A stretch of DNA of 45,205 nucleotides from Clostridium sp. Cult2 (lineage in GTDB: Bacteria; Bacillota; Clostridia; Tissierellales; Tepidimicrobiaceae), in the NCBI RefSeq assembly GCF_021655075.1, contig NZ_PPXX01000032.1, positions 1 through 45,205 on the forward strand, in the 5' to 3' direction. The position numbers and the translations under genes are program-made. Of this stretch, positions 9,041-17,577 are shown one piece after another. How positions within the stretch are numbered: position 1 is the first letter of the stretch; every line of letters starts with the position of its first letter. A model generated the notes under the pieces. It was given only the letters and a program-made list of their open reading frames with translations, made no database searches and had not been told where the DNA came from.

Positions 9041-9089
9041 CAATACTTGTAGAAATAAAAAGAATATTACTACTTTTGTACTACATTTT

Positions 9090-9118
9090 TTGACTTATTA
9101 TTTATAATAATATATATT
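9090..9118 (+). promoter_or_regulatory. Sigma-A promoter for the HAD hydrolase gene
   Basis: TTGACT (9090-9095), 17 bases, TATATT (9113-9118), about 75 bases before the TTG start at 9195. Sequence is very AT-rich, so chance occurrence is possible. Confidence 0.5.
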
Positions 9119-9194
9119 TATATACAGAAATATTTAAACAACATCATTCATTATATTAAAAATAAATGTATAAATCAATTAAAGGAGCGATATT

Positions 9195-9842
9195 TTGAAA
9201 GCTATAATTTTTGATATGGATGGAGTAATTATTGATAGTGAACCATTGCATTTTGAATTAGAGAAGGAACTGCTTGAAGAATTTGGAGGTAAAATTAGTA
9301 GGGAAGAGCATGAAACCTTTGTAGGTACTACAGATTATCATATGTGGAGTACCTACAAAAAACAATTTAATTTAAAACCTTCTATAGAAGAAATGATAGA
9401 AATAAAAAAAGAAAGGTTTGTTGAAAATATTCATAAAATCAATTTAGTTGAAAATTTTGAAAAGTTTATGTTAAATCTATATAAACATAGGTATCTTATG
9501 GCCTTAGCCTCATCTAATAATAAAAAGGCTGTAGATACGATAGTGGAGAAGTTTAATTTGTATAAATATATGGATTTTTATATTAGTGGTGAAGAAGTAA
9601 TTAAAGGAAAACCAGACCCAGAAATATTTTTAACCGTAGCTGAAAAAATAAAAATTGAACCATCAGACTGTTTAGTCATAGAAGATGCCCAAAATGGTGT
9701 AAAAGCAGCAAAGGCCGCTGGAATGAAATGTATTGGTCTTCAAAATAAAAATTCTGGCAACCAAGATTTGTCAGAAGCTGATTTAATAGTAACTAATTTT
9801 AATGAATTGGATATTGATATACTAAAAAAGCTATTTGATTAA
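9195..9842 (+). CDS. HAD-superfamily hydrolase, beta-phosphoglucomutase/phosphatase type
   Basis: Cytoplasmic phosphatase or phosphomutase of 215 residues. Motif I is DMDGVIIDSEP with nucleophile Asp7 and acid/base Asp9; motif II is ALASSNN, motif III lysine is in KGKPDPEIF, and motif IV is VIEDAQNGVKAAKAAGM. The helical cap between motifs I and II (about residues 15-80) is the beta-PGM type. It uses a TTG start, 8 bases after AAAGGAG. It is monocistronic and ends in a long hairpin. The natural substrate (sugar phosphate or similar) is not predictable from sequence. Confidence 0.88.
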   Translation: MKAIIFDMDGVIIDSEPLHFELEKELLEEFGGKISREEHETFVGTTDYHMWSTYKKQFNLKPSIEEMIEIKKERFVENIHKINLVENFEKFMLNLYKHRYLMALASSNNKKAVDTIVEKFNLYKYMDFYISGEEVIKGKPDPEIFLTVAEKIKIEPSDCLVIEDAQNGVKAAKAAGMKCIGLQNKNSGNQDLSEADLIVTNFNELDIDILKKLFD

Positions 9843-9843
9843 T

Positions 9844-9888
9844 AATAAGTTTCTTTTTTGGTGCCAGGCACCGAAAAAGAAACTTATT
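9844..9888. repeat. GGTGCC-AGGCACC palindromic hairpin (REP-like, terminator-like)
   Basis: Long inverted repeat with about 22-base arms (9844-9865 and 9866-9888), a single G-U type mismatch, and almost no loop. The core is GGTGCCAGGCACC, flanked by T6 and A5 runs that extend the stem. From memory, GGTGCC-core palindromes are dispersed in many bacterial genomes. It can also serve as a terminator for the HAD gene. Only one copy is present in the window. Confidence 0.7.
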
Positions 9889-9909
9889 TGTAATATAACT
9901 GTAATATAA

Positions 9910-10386
9910 CTAGGCGTTTAAATCTATATGACAATATCCACCTGGATTTTTCTTTAGATACTTTTGGTGGTATTCTTCTGCATCATAGAATACCTTTAAA
10001 GGTTCTACTTCTGTAAATATTGGTTTATCGTATTTATTTTTTTGTTGGTCATAAGTTTTCATAATTATAGGTAAATCTGATTTGTCTATATAATATATTC
10101 CTGTTCTATATTGACTACCTATATCTGGCCCTTGTCTATTTAATAATGTAGGATCTATTATTCTCCAGAATCTGTTGAGTAAATCTTCTAATGATAAAAT
10201 ATCCTCATTATATTTAATATAGCAAACCTCTGCATGACCAGTAGTATTGGTACATACTTCTTCATAGGTAGGGTTTTCCGTAGTACCATTAGCATAACCA
10301 ACCTTAGTTTCTATTACTCCATCAATCCTAGACATATATTCCTCTACTCCCCAAAAACATCCTCCTGCTAGGACAATTTCCTTCAT
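9910..10386 (-). CDS. msrA: Peptide-methionine (S)-S-oxide reductase
   Basis: Repairs oxidised methionine (S form) in proteins. The active-site motif [12 protein letters not shown] holds Cys10; the motif GYANGT, the EVCYIKY and [14 protein letters not shown] blocks and the ending GGYCHIDLN are typical MsrA. A Cys, not selenocysteine, is encoded at the active site. Length (158) is that of a stand-alone MsrA without MsrB fusion. AAAGGAG lies 8 bases before the ATG. The signal peptidase gene lies 26 bases upstream, so they may share a message. Confidence 0.95.
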   Translation of the reverse strand: MKEIVLAGGCFWGVEEYMSRIDGVIETKVGYANGTTENPTYEEVCTNTTGHAEVCYIKYNEDILSLEDLLNRFWRIIDPTLLNRQGPDIGSQYRTGIYYIDKSDLPIIMKTYDQQKNKYDKPIFTEVEPLKVFYDAEEYHQKYLKKNPGGYCHIDLNA

Positions 10387-10412
10387 CTGCTCATCTCCTT
10401 TATACTTAATAT

Positions 10413-10967
10413 TTATTTAATTACACCAAGCTTAGAAAAAGGATATAATCGTAGTATAGCTTTACCCATAACGTCATCTACATCCACTAAGCTAACCCGT
10501 CTATCCCTACTATCTAAACTATTTTCCCTATTATCACCCATAACAAATAATTTGTCTACTGGAACCCTTTCTATTCTTAAATCACCAAAAGTTTCCTTAC
10601 TATTAATATAATTTTCCTTTAGTTCATGACCATTTAAAAAAACTTTGCCATTTTTGATAACTAAGTTATCTCCTTCTGTAGCAATTACTCTCTTTACCAG
10701 TTTTTTAGTCTTCCCTATTTTTAATTTACTTATAGGATTTAATTCCCTTAAGTCTTCAGGTTTAATTTCTAAATCCGTATCAATTATTACAATATCCCCT
10801 TTGATTATCTTTTTACTATTAAACATCACTAATATATCACCCTGGTTCAGAGTAGGACTCATAGAACTACCATAAACTCTTGTACCTCGTATAAAAGAAG
10901 TAATAATAATCCCCAATAATAAAGCTATTCCTATAGATCTTATCCATTCTTTAATTTCATTTTTCAT
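10413..10967 (-). CDS. lepB: Signal peptidase I
   Basis: Membrane-anchored serine protease that removes signal peptides from exported proteins. One N-terminal membrane segment (about residues 11-26) is followed by the catalytic serine in GSSMSPTL (Ser35) and the general-base lysine in [10 protein letters not shown] (Lys92). The later boxes [14 protein letters not shown] are intact. Size (184) matches the Bacillus SipS type. It is 19 bases after lrgB on the same strand, so it may belong to the lrgAB transcript. Confidence 0.95.
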   Translation of the reverse strand: MKNEIKEWIRSIGIALLLGIIITSFIRGTRVYGSSMSPTLNQGDILVMFNSKKIIKGDIVIIDTDLEIKPEDLRELNPISKLKIGKTKKLVKRVIATEGDNLVIKNGKVFLNGHELKENYINSKETFGDLRIERVPVDKLFVMGDNRENSLDSRDRRVSLVDVDDVMGKAILRLYPFSKLGVIK

Positions 10968-10986
10968 ATCATTTTCTCCTCTGAAT

Positions 10987-11682
10987 TTATATTAATAATA
11001 GGTTCATAAACCAAGGAATTAAAAACACGCTTATAATACCAGCAAGGCCTATTGATAGAGAAGCCAAAGCGCCTTCTGTTTCTCCCATTTCCATCGCCTT
11101 AGCAGTTCCTAAAGCATGGGAGGCAGTTCCCAAAGCTACCCCTTTAGCAACCTTATCATTTATCCTAAATAACCTCAATAAATATTCTCCAATAAAATTT
11201 CCTCCTATGCCAGCTACCGCTGTAAAAGCTACTGCTAATACAGGTAATCCACCTATTTGGCTTGCTATTTCCATGGAAATGGCTGTTGTAGTTGATTTTG
11301 GAAACATAGAAACCATAATTGTATTATCTATTTCTAAAAATTTACTCAATAAATAAATAGTAATAAGCCCAGCTAAACTCCCTACAGTAATTCCTATTAA
11401 TATGGATAGCCATCTTTCCTGTAGCAGTTTAATATTTTTATACAATGGTACAGCTAATATAACTGTTGCAGGTGCAATAAAAAAACTAATAATACTTCCA
11501 CCTTTATTATATACTTCATAATCTATATCAAAATATGATAGAAAACCAATTATAATTATTGCAGATAGAAGCAAAGGATTGAAAATTGATATTTTGCTTT
11601 TTTTATTTATGTAAATCCCAATAATAAATGCAATTATTGATATAGCCACCCCAAATAAAGGAGTATCTAAATATACTGTCAT
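10987..11682 (-). CDS. lrgB: LrgB/CidB-family membrane protein
   Basis: Polytopic membrane protein (231 residues, about seven hydrophobic segments) of the LrgB/YohK family. Family hallmarks visible are PKSTTTAISMEIA, FTAVAGIGGNFIGEY and ALGTASHALGTAKA. The family works with LrgA in control of cell lysis and, in some Firmicutes, in pyruvate uptake; the sequence does not say which. The start is 3 bases after the lrgA stop, so they are translated together. Confidence 0.92.
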   Translation of the reverse strand: MTVYLDTPLFGVAISIIAFIIGIYINKKSKISIFNPLLLSAIIIIGFLSYFDIDYEVYNKGGSIISFFIAPATVILAVPLYKNIKLLQERWLSILIGITVGSLAGLITIYLLSKFLEIDNTIMVSMFPKSTTTAISMEIASQIGGLPVLAVAFTAVAGIGGNFIGEYLLRLFRINDKVAKGVALGTASHALGTAKAMEMGETEGALASLSIGLAGIISVFLIPWFMNLLLI

Positions 11683-11685
11683 ATT

Positions 11686-12057
11686 CTAAGCCCCTTTCTT
11701 ACGTCTTTTAAATATATGTTTATCTAAAAACTGAATGGTTACTCCTGTTACAACCATTACTACTATAGTGGAAATAAGTAATATGATTAGTAAGTACAAC
11801 CAAATATCTTTTACTTTGTCAAATAATTTTATTATTCCTACAACAGGAGGAACAAAAAATAGAGTTAGATGTTCTAATAATACATTTGTTATCTTTTCAA
11901 TCCTTTCAATCTTTACTATTTTAGTCATTAATAATAATAATAGAATCATCATACCTAATATGGTTCCTGGTACAGGAATATTGTATTTTTGCTGTAAAAT
12001 TTGACCTATTAAAAGTATAATCAAAACTAGGCTAAATTCTTTTAAAGTTTTCAACAT
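11686..12057 (-). CDS. lrgA: LrgA/CidA-family holin-like membrane protein
   Basis: Small membrane protein (123 residues) with four hydrophobic segments; the motif IPVPGTILGMMILLLLL and the FFVPPVVGII block are characteristic of LrgA/CidA. It is the first gene of an lrgA-lrgB pair and has AGGAGTG 3 to 6 bases before the ATG. Proposed role: partner of LrgB in murein hydrolase control or small-molecule transport. Upstream, 104 bases separate it from the rubrerythrin-like gene. Confidence 0.92.
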   Translation of the reverse strand: MLKTLKEFSLVLIILLIGQILQQKYNIPVPGTILGMMILLLLLMTKIVKIERIEKITNVLLEHLTLFFVPPVVGIIKLFDKVKDIWLYLLIILLISTIVVMVVTGVTIQFLDKHIFKRRKKGA

Positions 12058-12132
12058 ATCACTCCTAATATTATGAATAGTTTCATTAGTTTTCTATAAT
12101 ATAATTTCAAAAGCATAATTAAAACAGAAGAA

Positions 12133-12147
12133 GGTTGCTGAGCAACC
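12133..12147 (-). terminator. Short hairpin after the rubrerythrin-like gene
   Basis: GGTTGC and GCAACC (12133-12138, 12142-12147) form a 6-base stem with a three-base loop, followed on the minus strand by a T/C-rich stretch ending in TTTT. A weak terminator. Confidence 0.45.
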
Positions 12148-12161
12148 CTCTATGTAATATA

Positions 12162-12653
12162 TTAAAACGGTGCATATCCTTGTTCTGCCCACCAATCCTC
12201 TTTATACATATTATATTGTTCAGTAAATTGGTCTAGATGGACTTGTTCCCATTTTATTAATAAATCATATAGTTCCTTGGCCTCTTCAATATTTGTCTTG
12301 GTTTTTGCTGCTTCATAAAAATCTATTGATGCCTTTTCCATCTGCATTCCAATACTAAAGACTGACATTGCTAAACTAGTATATTCTTTGTCCACCTTTT
12401 CCCAGCTGTAAATTTCTGGAGAAGGTGGCATTGCTTCAAAGGCTAATCTTACATCATCTTCATCGCTACTTTTAATTTTGTCAAATAATGCTTCTAAATA
12501 TCCTACATGCTTTAGTTCTTCATTGGCTAATTCCATAAAAGCATCTTTACTTTCATTAGTACCTGCTTGATTAGCAGCCATTCGGTAAAATTCATAGGCT
12601 TCTATCTCGTTTAAAATCCCTTGTTTTATTATGTCTAGTTCTTTCTTTAACAT
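12162..12653 (-). CDS. Rubrerythrin-like ferritin-fold diiron protein
   Basis: Four-helix bundle protein of 163 residues with a duplicated diiron site: EAYEFYRMA plus NEELKHVGYLEAL, and EKASIDFYEAA plus KWEQVHLDQF, supplying the Glu and ExxH ligands. It lacks the C-terminal rubredoxin domain of true rubrerythrin. Such proteins in anaerobes are linked to peroxide defence or iron handling. The start at 12653 lies 9 bases after AAGGGG; an ATG at 12662 directly abuts that site and is unlikely. Monocistronic as far as seen. Confidence 0.87.
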   Translation of the reverse strand: MLKKELDIIKQGILNEIEAYEFYRMAANQAGTNESKDAFMELANEELKHVGYLEALFDKIKSSDEDDVRLAFEAMPPSPEIYSWEKVDKEYTSLAMSVFSIGMQMEKASIDFYEAAKTKTNIEEAKELYDLLIKWEQVHLDQFTEQYNMYKEDWWAEQGYAPF

Positions 12654-12718
12654 ATTAATCATCCCCTTTTTAAAAAATTCTATTATGATTATTTTACCCC
12701 TTTTGTTTTGAAAGAAAA

Positions 12719-14473
12719 CTATTTAATCCTGATTAATACATAATAATCTATATTTTTTAATATTGTATCCTCTAAGGTGTTTCCCCATTCTCCATCTATG
12801 CTGTTAATAAAAAATTTAATTTTGATTTTATCGTTTTCATCTATAAATACCATTTTATCTGAATCTATAATATTTTTATCATTAATATTTTTATCCTTAT
12901 TATTTCCTATAATCTTTAATGCATTGTCCTTTAAATTGGTCTTATATATTAATTTATCCCTTTGTTCTATTTCAAAATTGAAATTCCCTTGATTATATGA
13001 AACAACAATATTGTCCTTGATTTCAGTTCTACCCATTATACCATAACCCTCTAATAGATAATCATATCCTTTTACTTCAATGTTCTTACCTATCTGCCCT
13101 GAATAGTAATGGAAATAATTATATTGGTATAAATTTTTGTCTACATATGGAAATCCAAATACCATATTCATATCCTCTATTTTAAAACCTATTGGTATAT
13201 ATTTAACATCCTCTAGAGAGTGACTATATTGAAAATATCTAAGTATTGCGCTGATTTCTTCTTTGTCGTCAGAAGATATATCCCCTGATGCTTTAAGGAC
13301 TTTATTATCCTCTAACATTTGGTTTTTTATTAAAATAGATTTAAGCCTATTGTTTTGGCTAAACCTTGATATTGAAAAACTACTCAATGGACCAAATACA
13401 GAGTTTAACACTATTATGGATAAAGATATGGGAATAATTATATTATTTAACTTTTTCCCCAATGCAAAATAAAGCATAATACCTAATACCCATAAACCAA
13501 GAATTGCAACAAAATATCTATTTTCTGTAACGCCATAAGCTCTAATCCTAATACCAATAGAAATAAACATCATTATTAAAATGGGAAAGATAAACTTTGA
13601 AAACCAATATTTAAACCTATATGCCCATTTGTTTTTGTCTAAAATAGGAGTTGTTAAAAATATAACTATAACACTTAAGACTGAATACCATAGAACTAAA
13701 TGAGAAACTAAACCTTGAGGCCAATTTCTAGTTACGATTATCTTCAAAAAATATGCATATAAAATAGCTGAATATATTGAAATCAATGGAATTACAATAT
13801 ATAACAACAGTACCTTTAAGGATTTAGGATATTCATATTCATCAAAATCTTCATCCATTTTAGGTATTCGAGCTAAAAATAGAGAAGGGGCAAATATTCC
13901 TGCTATGATTAAAAATGTATAATAAAAATATTTCCCTGGTATATTGGCATTAAATAATTGGTTAATGGTGAAAATTATTGCAGATATACCTAGATAAAGA
14001 ACTAGAGAATATACTACAGTAAGAAAAAAACTAGAAAATAATTTTATTATATAAAATTCATAACCTTCTTTTTTCCCAATCCAAGGTATATAAGCAAAAG
14101 CTAAATATAAAAAAATTGAAATTCCAATATACCTTATCATACTCACCATAGCAAAATCTTTTAATAATAAGAAATAATAAATTATTAAAATGCCTGCTCC
14201 CAATATATAGCCCAATATTTCATATATAGTATTTAAATCCTTCCTTTTTTCATATATTAGCTTTATACACAAAGATAAAGGAATCCCAAGGGCAATAATC
14301 ATATTTATCCGTTGAAAAATATCCCTTGTGTTCTGAGTAAATTGTGTAGCCTTTTCCGATAGAATAATGAGCATAATAACCAAAGCTGTTGATACCCCTA
14401 TGGTTACAGGAAATCTCTTAAAACTATTCTTAATGCTTCTTAATACATTTTCTATTTTTTGAATAAAATTCAT
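12719..14473 (-). CDS. DUF4153-like polytopic membrane protein
   Basis: Large membrane protein of about 584 residues. The first two thirds hold roughly eleven hydrophobic segments with short loops; the last 200 residues are hydrophilic and probably extracytoplasmic. Sequence style and layout recall the uncharacterised DUF4153 family; this is a recollection of the family, not a search. No enzyme motif is evident. The start is at 14473, 7 bases after AGGAGG (an adjacent ATG at 14476 is also possible). A monocistronic gene with a hairpin terminator of the next gene just upstream. Confidence 0.75.
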   Translation of the reverse strand: MNFIQKIENVLRSIKNSFKRFPVTIGVSTALVIMLIILSEKATQFTQNTRDIFQRINMIIALGIPLSLCIKLIYEKRKDLNTIYEILGYILGAGILIIYYFLLLKDFAMVSMIRYIGISIFLYLAFAYIPWIGKKEGYEFYIIKLFSSFFLTVVYSLVLYLGISAIIFTINQLFNANIPGKYFYYTFLIIAGIFAPSLFLARIPKMDEDFDEYEYPKSLKVLLLYIVIPLISIYSAILYAYFLKIIVTRNWPQGLVSHLVLWYSVLSVIVIFLTTPILDKNKWAYRFKYWFSKFIFPILIMMFISIGIRIRAYGVTENRYFVAILGLWVLGIMLYFALGKKLNNIIIPISLSIIVLNSVFGPLSSFSISRFSQNNRLKSILIKNQMLEDNKVLKASGDISSDDKEEISAILRYFQYSHSLEDVKYIPIGFKIEDMNMVFGFPYVDKNLYQYNYFHYYSGQIGKNIEVKGYDYLLEGYGIMGRTEIKDNIVVSYNQGNFNFEIEQRDKLIYKTNLKDNALKIIGNNKDKNINDKNIIDSDKMVFIDENDKIKIKFFINSIDGEWGNTLEDTILKNIDYYVLIRIK

Positions 14474-14548
14474 CATTCTCCCTCCTTCTCTATACCATAT
14501 CATTTTCTATATTATACTCTTTTTTTAATCAAATGAACACTAGCATAA

Positions 14549-14584
14549 AAAAGGCAACTACATAATAATCAGTAGATGCCTTTT
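14549..14584. terminator. Intrinsic terminator
   Basis: AAAAGGCA and TGCCTTTT (14549-14556, 14577-14584) plus an inner CTAC/GTAG stem form a hairpin with T runs on both exits. It lies downstream of the 14616-15158 gene. Confidence 0.75.
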
Positions 14585-14615
14585 ACTAATCTATTTAGAT
14601 TATATTTTATTACCA

Positions 14616-15158
14616 CTATTTGCTAATTAATTCTACTAATTTTTCTTCAATATAATCATTAAAATCTTTATCTCCAATGGTTACCTTACCCTCTTCATAT
14701 AAATCAGGCATTACTCTGAAGAAATTAATTATTAGTTTATTTCCATCAATTATATATTCATCTAAATGACCAGGTACAAAAATTACTTCTATTTGATCGT
14801 ATTCAAAATTATTATTTATACTATTTAATTTATCTATAAGCTTATCTAAGTTTAACGTCTTTACTGGTTGTACCATCATATTGGTAAATCCCAAATCTTC
14901 TAACATCCACATATTATTGTTCCAAAACTTTCTTTCCTTTTTACTTTCACTATTTAGCATTTCCCTATTAGAAATAGCGCTAAGTACCCTTCTTATAGAT
15001 TCCTTATCAAAACCTTCACCATATACATACTTCATTTCGGGGTAATCACCTATGCTTAATATATAAGGTTCTCCAACCTTTTCTTTTTCGCTTGTAGCTT
15101 GCCAATAGTATAGCATTGCTTCTACAACGTCTAGATTTGTTTTTATTCTTTTAATCAT
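14616..15158 (-). CDS. Conserved hypothetical protein
   Basis: Soluble acidic protein of 180 residues with no signal peptide or membrane segment. Features seen include LDVVEAMLYYWQATSEKEKV near the N-terminus, a run FWNNNMWMLEDLGF in the middle and an alternating hydrophobic C-terminus. It may belong to an uncharacterised family known from spirochetes and clostridia (named after Treponema TDE2712), but that is from memory. The start at 15158 follows AGGAG by 7 bases; a longer frame to 15209 has no ribosome site. No function is proposed. Confidence 0.75.
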   Translation of the reverse strand: MIKRIKTNLDVVEAMLYYWQATSEKEKVGEPYILSIGDYPEMKYVYGEGFDKESIRRVLSAISNREMLNSESKKERKFWNNNMWMLEDLGFTNMMVQPVKTLNLDKLIDKLNSINNNFEYDQIEVIFVPGHLDEYIIDGNKLIINFFRVMPDLYEEGKVTIGDKDFNDYIEEKLVELISK

Positions 15159-15244
15159 TCTACCACTCCTTGTATATTTATTATTGTTATTTCTTTTACT
15201 ATTATACACCTAATACAAATTTATTTTTCGTTTTATAAATAAAA

Positions 15245-15270
15245 AAATCCATGAAATATTCCATGGATTT
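15245..15270. terminator. Intrinsic terminator of the MATE gene
   Basis: AAATCCATG and CATGGATTT (15245-15253, 15262-15270) form a 9-base stem between A and T runs, just beyond the stop at 15287. Confidence 0.7.
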
Positions 15271-15286
15271 AAAATTTATATTATTT

Positions 15287-16660
15287 TTAACCTTGTTGTT
15301 CCACATTAATTACTCTTTCTTGCCACTTATTCATTTTATAAATTACATAACCATATACACAGATTATAAAGTTACTGGAGCTCATAGAAATCCATATACC
15401 TACAGGTCCTAAATTAGTAAAATGTTTAAATATCAAAATCATAGGAATTCTAATAAACCAAAGACGTCCAATAGCCATTGTCATAGAATATTTAGTATGG
15501 CCTGAACCTTGAAAAAGTCCTTGAAATATACTAAATAATCCCATCAAAGGCATAGTTACAGTTATATATCTAAGATATGTAACTCCTTGTTCTATTACTT
15601 CCATATCATCTTTGGAACGCATAAAAAATTCGATTAATTCCCTGTCTTTCAATAACAGAAGGATTACTCCTACAAAAGATAGAAACAATGTTATTATTAC
15701 TGATTTTTTAAAAGCTTCTTGAACTCTGTCAAATTGATTTGCTCCAATATTTTGACCTACTATAGAGGTAAGACCTGCACCTATACCCATAGGTGGATGC
15801 ATAATTAAAGATGTAATCCTATTCACCATGGCAAAAGCAGCTAATGTTGCTGTACCATATGAAGCAATAAAACTATTTAAAACTACAAAGCCTAAAGCCG
15901 CTCCTGATTGACCAATACTAGCGGGAAATCCCACCTCCAAAATCTTTTTCAATTTCTTTTTATCAAATTTAAAACCCTTAAAATCTGGCTTTATTATAAG
16001 AGAATATTTTTTTAATATATATATTCCAGAAAATACTAATAAGGCTTGGGATAATACTGTTGCTATAGCAGCTCCTGCTACACCCATATCCAATGTAAAT
16101 ATAAAAATAGGATCTAATACTACGTTGAGTATGGCACTTATAGCGCTAAGAATTGTTGGTGCCAACGTATTCCCTTGAGCTGTCATTATAGAGTTGAAGT
16201 TAAAAAACAAAAATACAAAGGGAAAACCTAAAAAACTTATTTTTAGATAGATATCACTATATATTGCTAAATCTCCACTTCCTCCCATTAGCTTGATAAT
16301 ATATGTGCTAAGGGTATATCCTAATAATGCAAAACATATGGAAAATGCTAATGATACTACCATTAGCTGACTTGCATATTTATTTGCCTCATCATATTCT
16401 GAAGCACCTATTAATTGAGACAATATAGAAGTACCAGCAATAGAAACCCCAATACCTAAAGATATAAATAAAAATATTACTGGCCATACAAAAGAAGTAG
16501 CTGCAAATTGGACGGATCCCAGTTTACTTACCCAAATTCCATCTGCTAAATTATACAGGGTTTGAATAAAGTTATTTATCATAATGGGCAAGGACAGTAC
16601 AGTAATTGCCTTATACATATTTCCTTTCAATATTAGCTCTTTTCTTTCTAATTTCTCCAT
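15287..16660 (-). CDS. MATE-family efflux transporter
   Basis: Integral membrane antiporter of 457 residues with about twelve hydrophobic segments in two similar halves, the usual MATE size. Recognisable stretches are MINNFIQTLYNLADGIWVSKLG near the N-terminus, GIGVSIAGTSILSQLIGA and, in the second half, MGIGAGLTSIVGQNIGA. Members expel cationic drugs, dyes or metabolites in exchange for Na+ or H+. The substrate is unknown. It stands alone between two terminators. Confidence 0.93.
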   Translation of the reverse strand: MEKLERKELILKGNMYKAITVLSLPIMINNFIQTLYNLADGIWVSKLGSVQFAATSFVWPVIFLFISLGIGVSIAGTSILSQLIGASEYDEANKYASQLMVVSLAFSICFALLGYTLSTYIIKLMGGSGDLAIYSDIYLKISFLGFPFVFLFFNFNSIMTAQGNTLAPTILSAISAILNVVLDPIFIFTLDMGVAGAAIATVLSQALLVFSGIYILKKYSLIIKPDFKGFKFDKKKLKKILEVGFPASIGQSGAALGFVVLNSFIASYGTATLAAFAMVNRITSLIMHPPMGIGAGLTSIVGQNIGANQFDRVQEAFKKSVIITLFLSFVGVILLLLKDRELIEFFMRSKDDMEVIEQGVTYLRYITVTMPLMGLFSIFQGLFQGSGHTKYSMTMAIGRLWFIRIPMILIFKHFTNLGPVGIWISMSSSNFIICVYGYVIYKMNKWQERVINVEQQG

Positions 16661-16768
16661 AACAATTCACCCCACAAAACAAAAATATATATTTAATTAA
16701 TATTATATCATCATTTCAAAAATTAAAAAAGAACTTAGATACTCGAAATATTATCATATGAAATAAAA

Positions 16769-16795
16769 AAGGGGATAATATTAAATCTTCCCCTT
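16769..16795 (-). terminator. Intrinsic terminator of ndk
   Basis: Seven-base arms AAGGGGA/TCCCCTT (16769-16775, 16789-16795); on the minus strand the hairpin is followed by TTTTTTATTT. It lies directly after the ndk stop. Confidence 0.7.
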
Positions 16796-16801
16796 GTTTC
16801 T

Positions 16802-17200
16802 TTAACTAAACCACAATTTTAATTCCCTTTCTGCGCTTTCAATGGAATCGGAACCATGGATAATATTCTGAGTAAGTGAATAGGCAAAATCTCCCCTAAT
16901 AGTGCCCGGTTGAGCCTTCCTTGGGTCCTTATCTCCTATCATAATTCTCATTATTTCTACGACGGACTCTCCTTCAACCTCCATTGCCATAATTGGTCCT
17001 TTTATAATATATTCTATTAATTCTTCAAAGAAAGGTTTCTTCTTATGTTCAATATAATGTTCTTCAACTAATTTTCTGCTAGGTTGAAACAGTTTTGCCC
17101 TTGTAATCTTAAAACCCTTTTTTTCTATTCTTCCTATAATTTCTCCTATAAGGCCTCTCTGTATCCCATCAGTTTTAATCATGATAAAAGTTTTTTCCAT
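16802..17200 (-). CDS. ndk: Nucleoside diphosphate kinase
   Basis: Transfers phosphate between nucleoside di- and triphosphates via phospho-His115 in NIIHGSDS. GTIRGDFAYS, HKKKPFFEEL and the C-terminal ERELKLWF are conserved. Length (132) is on the short side of the family. The usual IKPDG motif reads IKTDG, a proline-to-threonine change next to the nucleotide-binding lysine. AGGTGATAGG lies just before the ATG. Monocistronic, with its own terminator. Confidence 0.96.
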   Translation of the reverse strand: MEKTFIMIKTDGIQRGLIGEIIGRIEKKGFKITRAKLFQPSRKLVEEHYIEHKKKPFFEELIEYIIKGPIMAMEVEGESVVEIMRIMIGDKDPRKAQPGTIRGDFAYSLTQNIIHGSDSIESAERELKLWFS

Positions 17201-17327
17201 CCTATCACCTCGTCAGTTTTTTATTATAGCATATGTTTGTATGCTTACCCATTATCTACATTTATACCCAGATAATGTTTTTTCTATTATGATTCAATAT
17301 CCAACTTAATATTGATTAGACTATATA

Positions 17328-17495
17328 TCATTCTCTTTCCAAATAAGTTATTGTAGCTAAGTACACATTCCCGTGTTGAGTATATTCAATGTCTATTATC
17401 TCTAGCAAGTTTTCTTCATTTTCTAATATCCACTCATTGACTTTTTCCTCCAAGTTTGAACCATCACCATAATCTACCATAGATATATATTTCAT
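17328..17495 (-). CDS. Small acidic protein, possibly Cse60-like (sporulation)
   Basis: A 55-codon reading frame with AAGGGGTGG 4 bases before its ATG and codon use like its neighbours. The protein begins MKYISMVDYGDGSNLEEKV, has an acidic helix-like middle (ILENEENLLEIIDIEY) and a beta-rich end (GNVYLATITYLERE). Shape and size recall the sporulation protein Cse60 family, but the resemblance is from memory and weak. It sits alone between ndk and the CvfB-like gene. Confidence 0.6.
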   Translation of the reverse strand: MKYISMVDYGDGSNLEEKVNEWILENEENLLEIIDIEYTQHGNVYLATITYLERE

Positions 17496-17577
17496 TCAAC
17501 CACCCCTTTAATAATACTCATAACTAGTATATTCATATAAAGGGTATAGTTTCTCAATTTTTCCCTATTCTCCATTT

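Noticed and set aside
9844-9888. Insertion sequence or transposon end
   Set aside because: No transposase gene and no target-site duplication are visible; it is only a palindrome.
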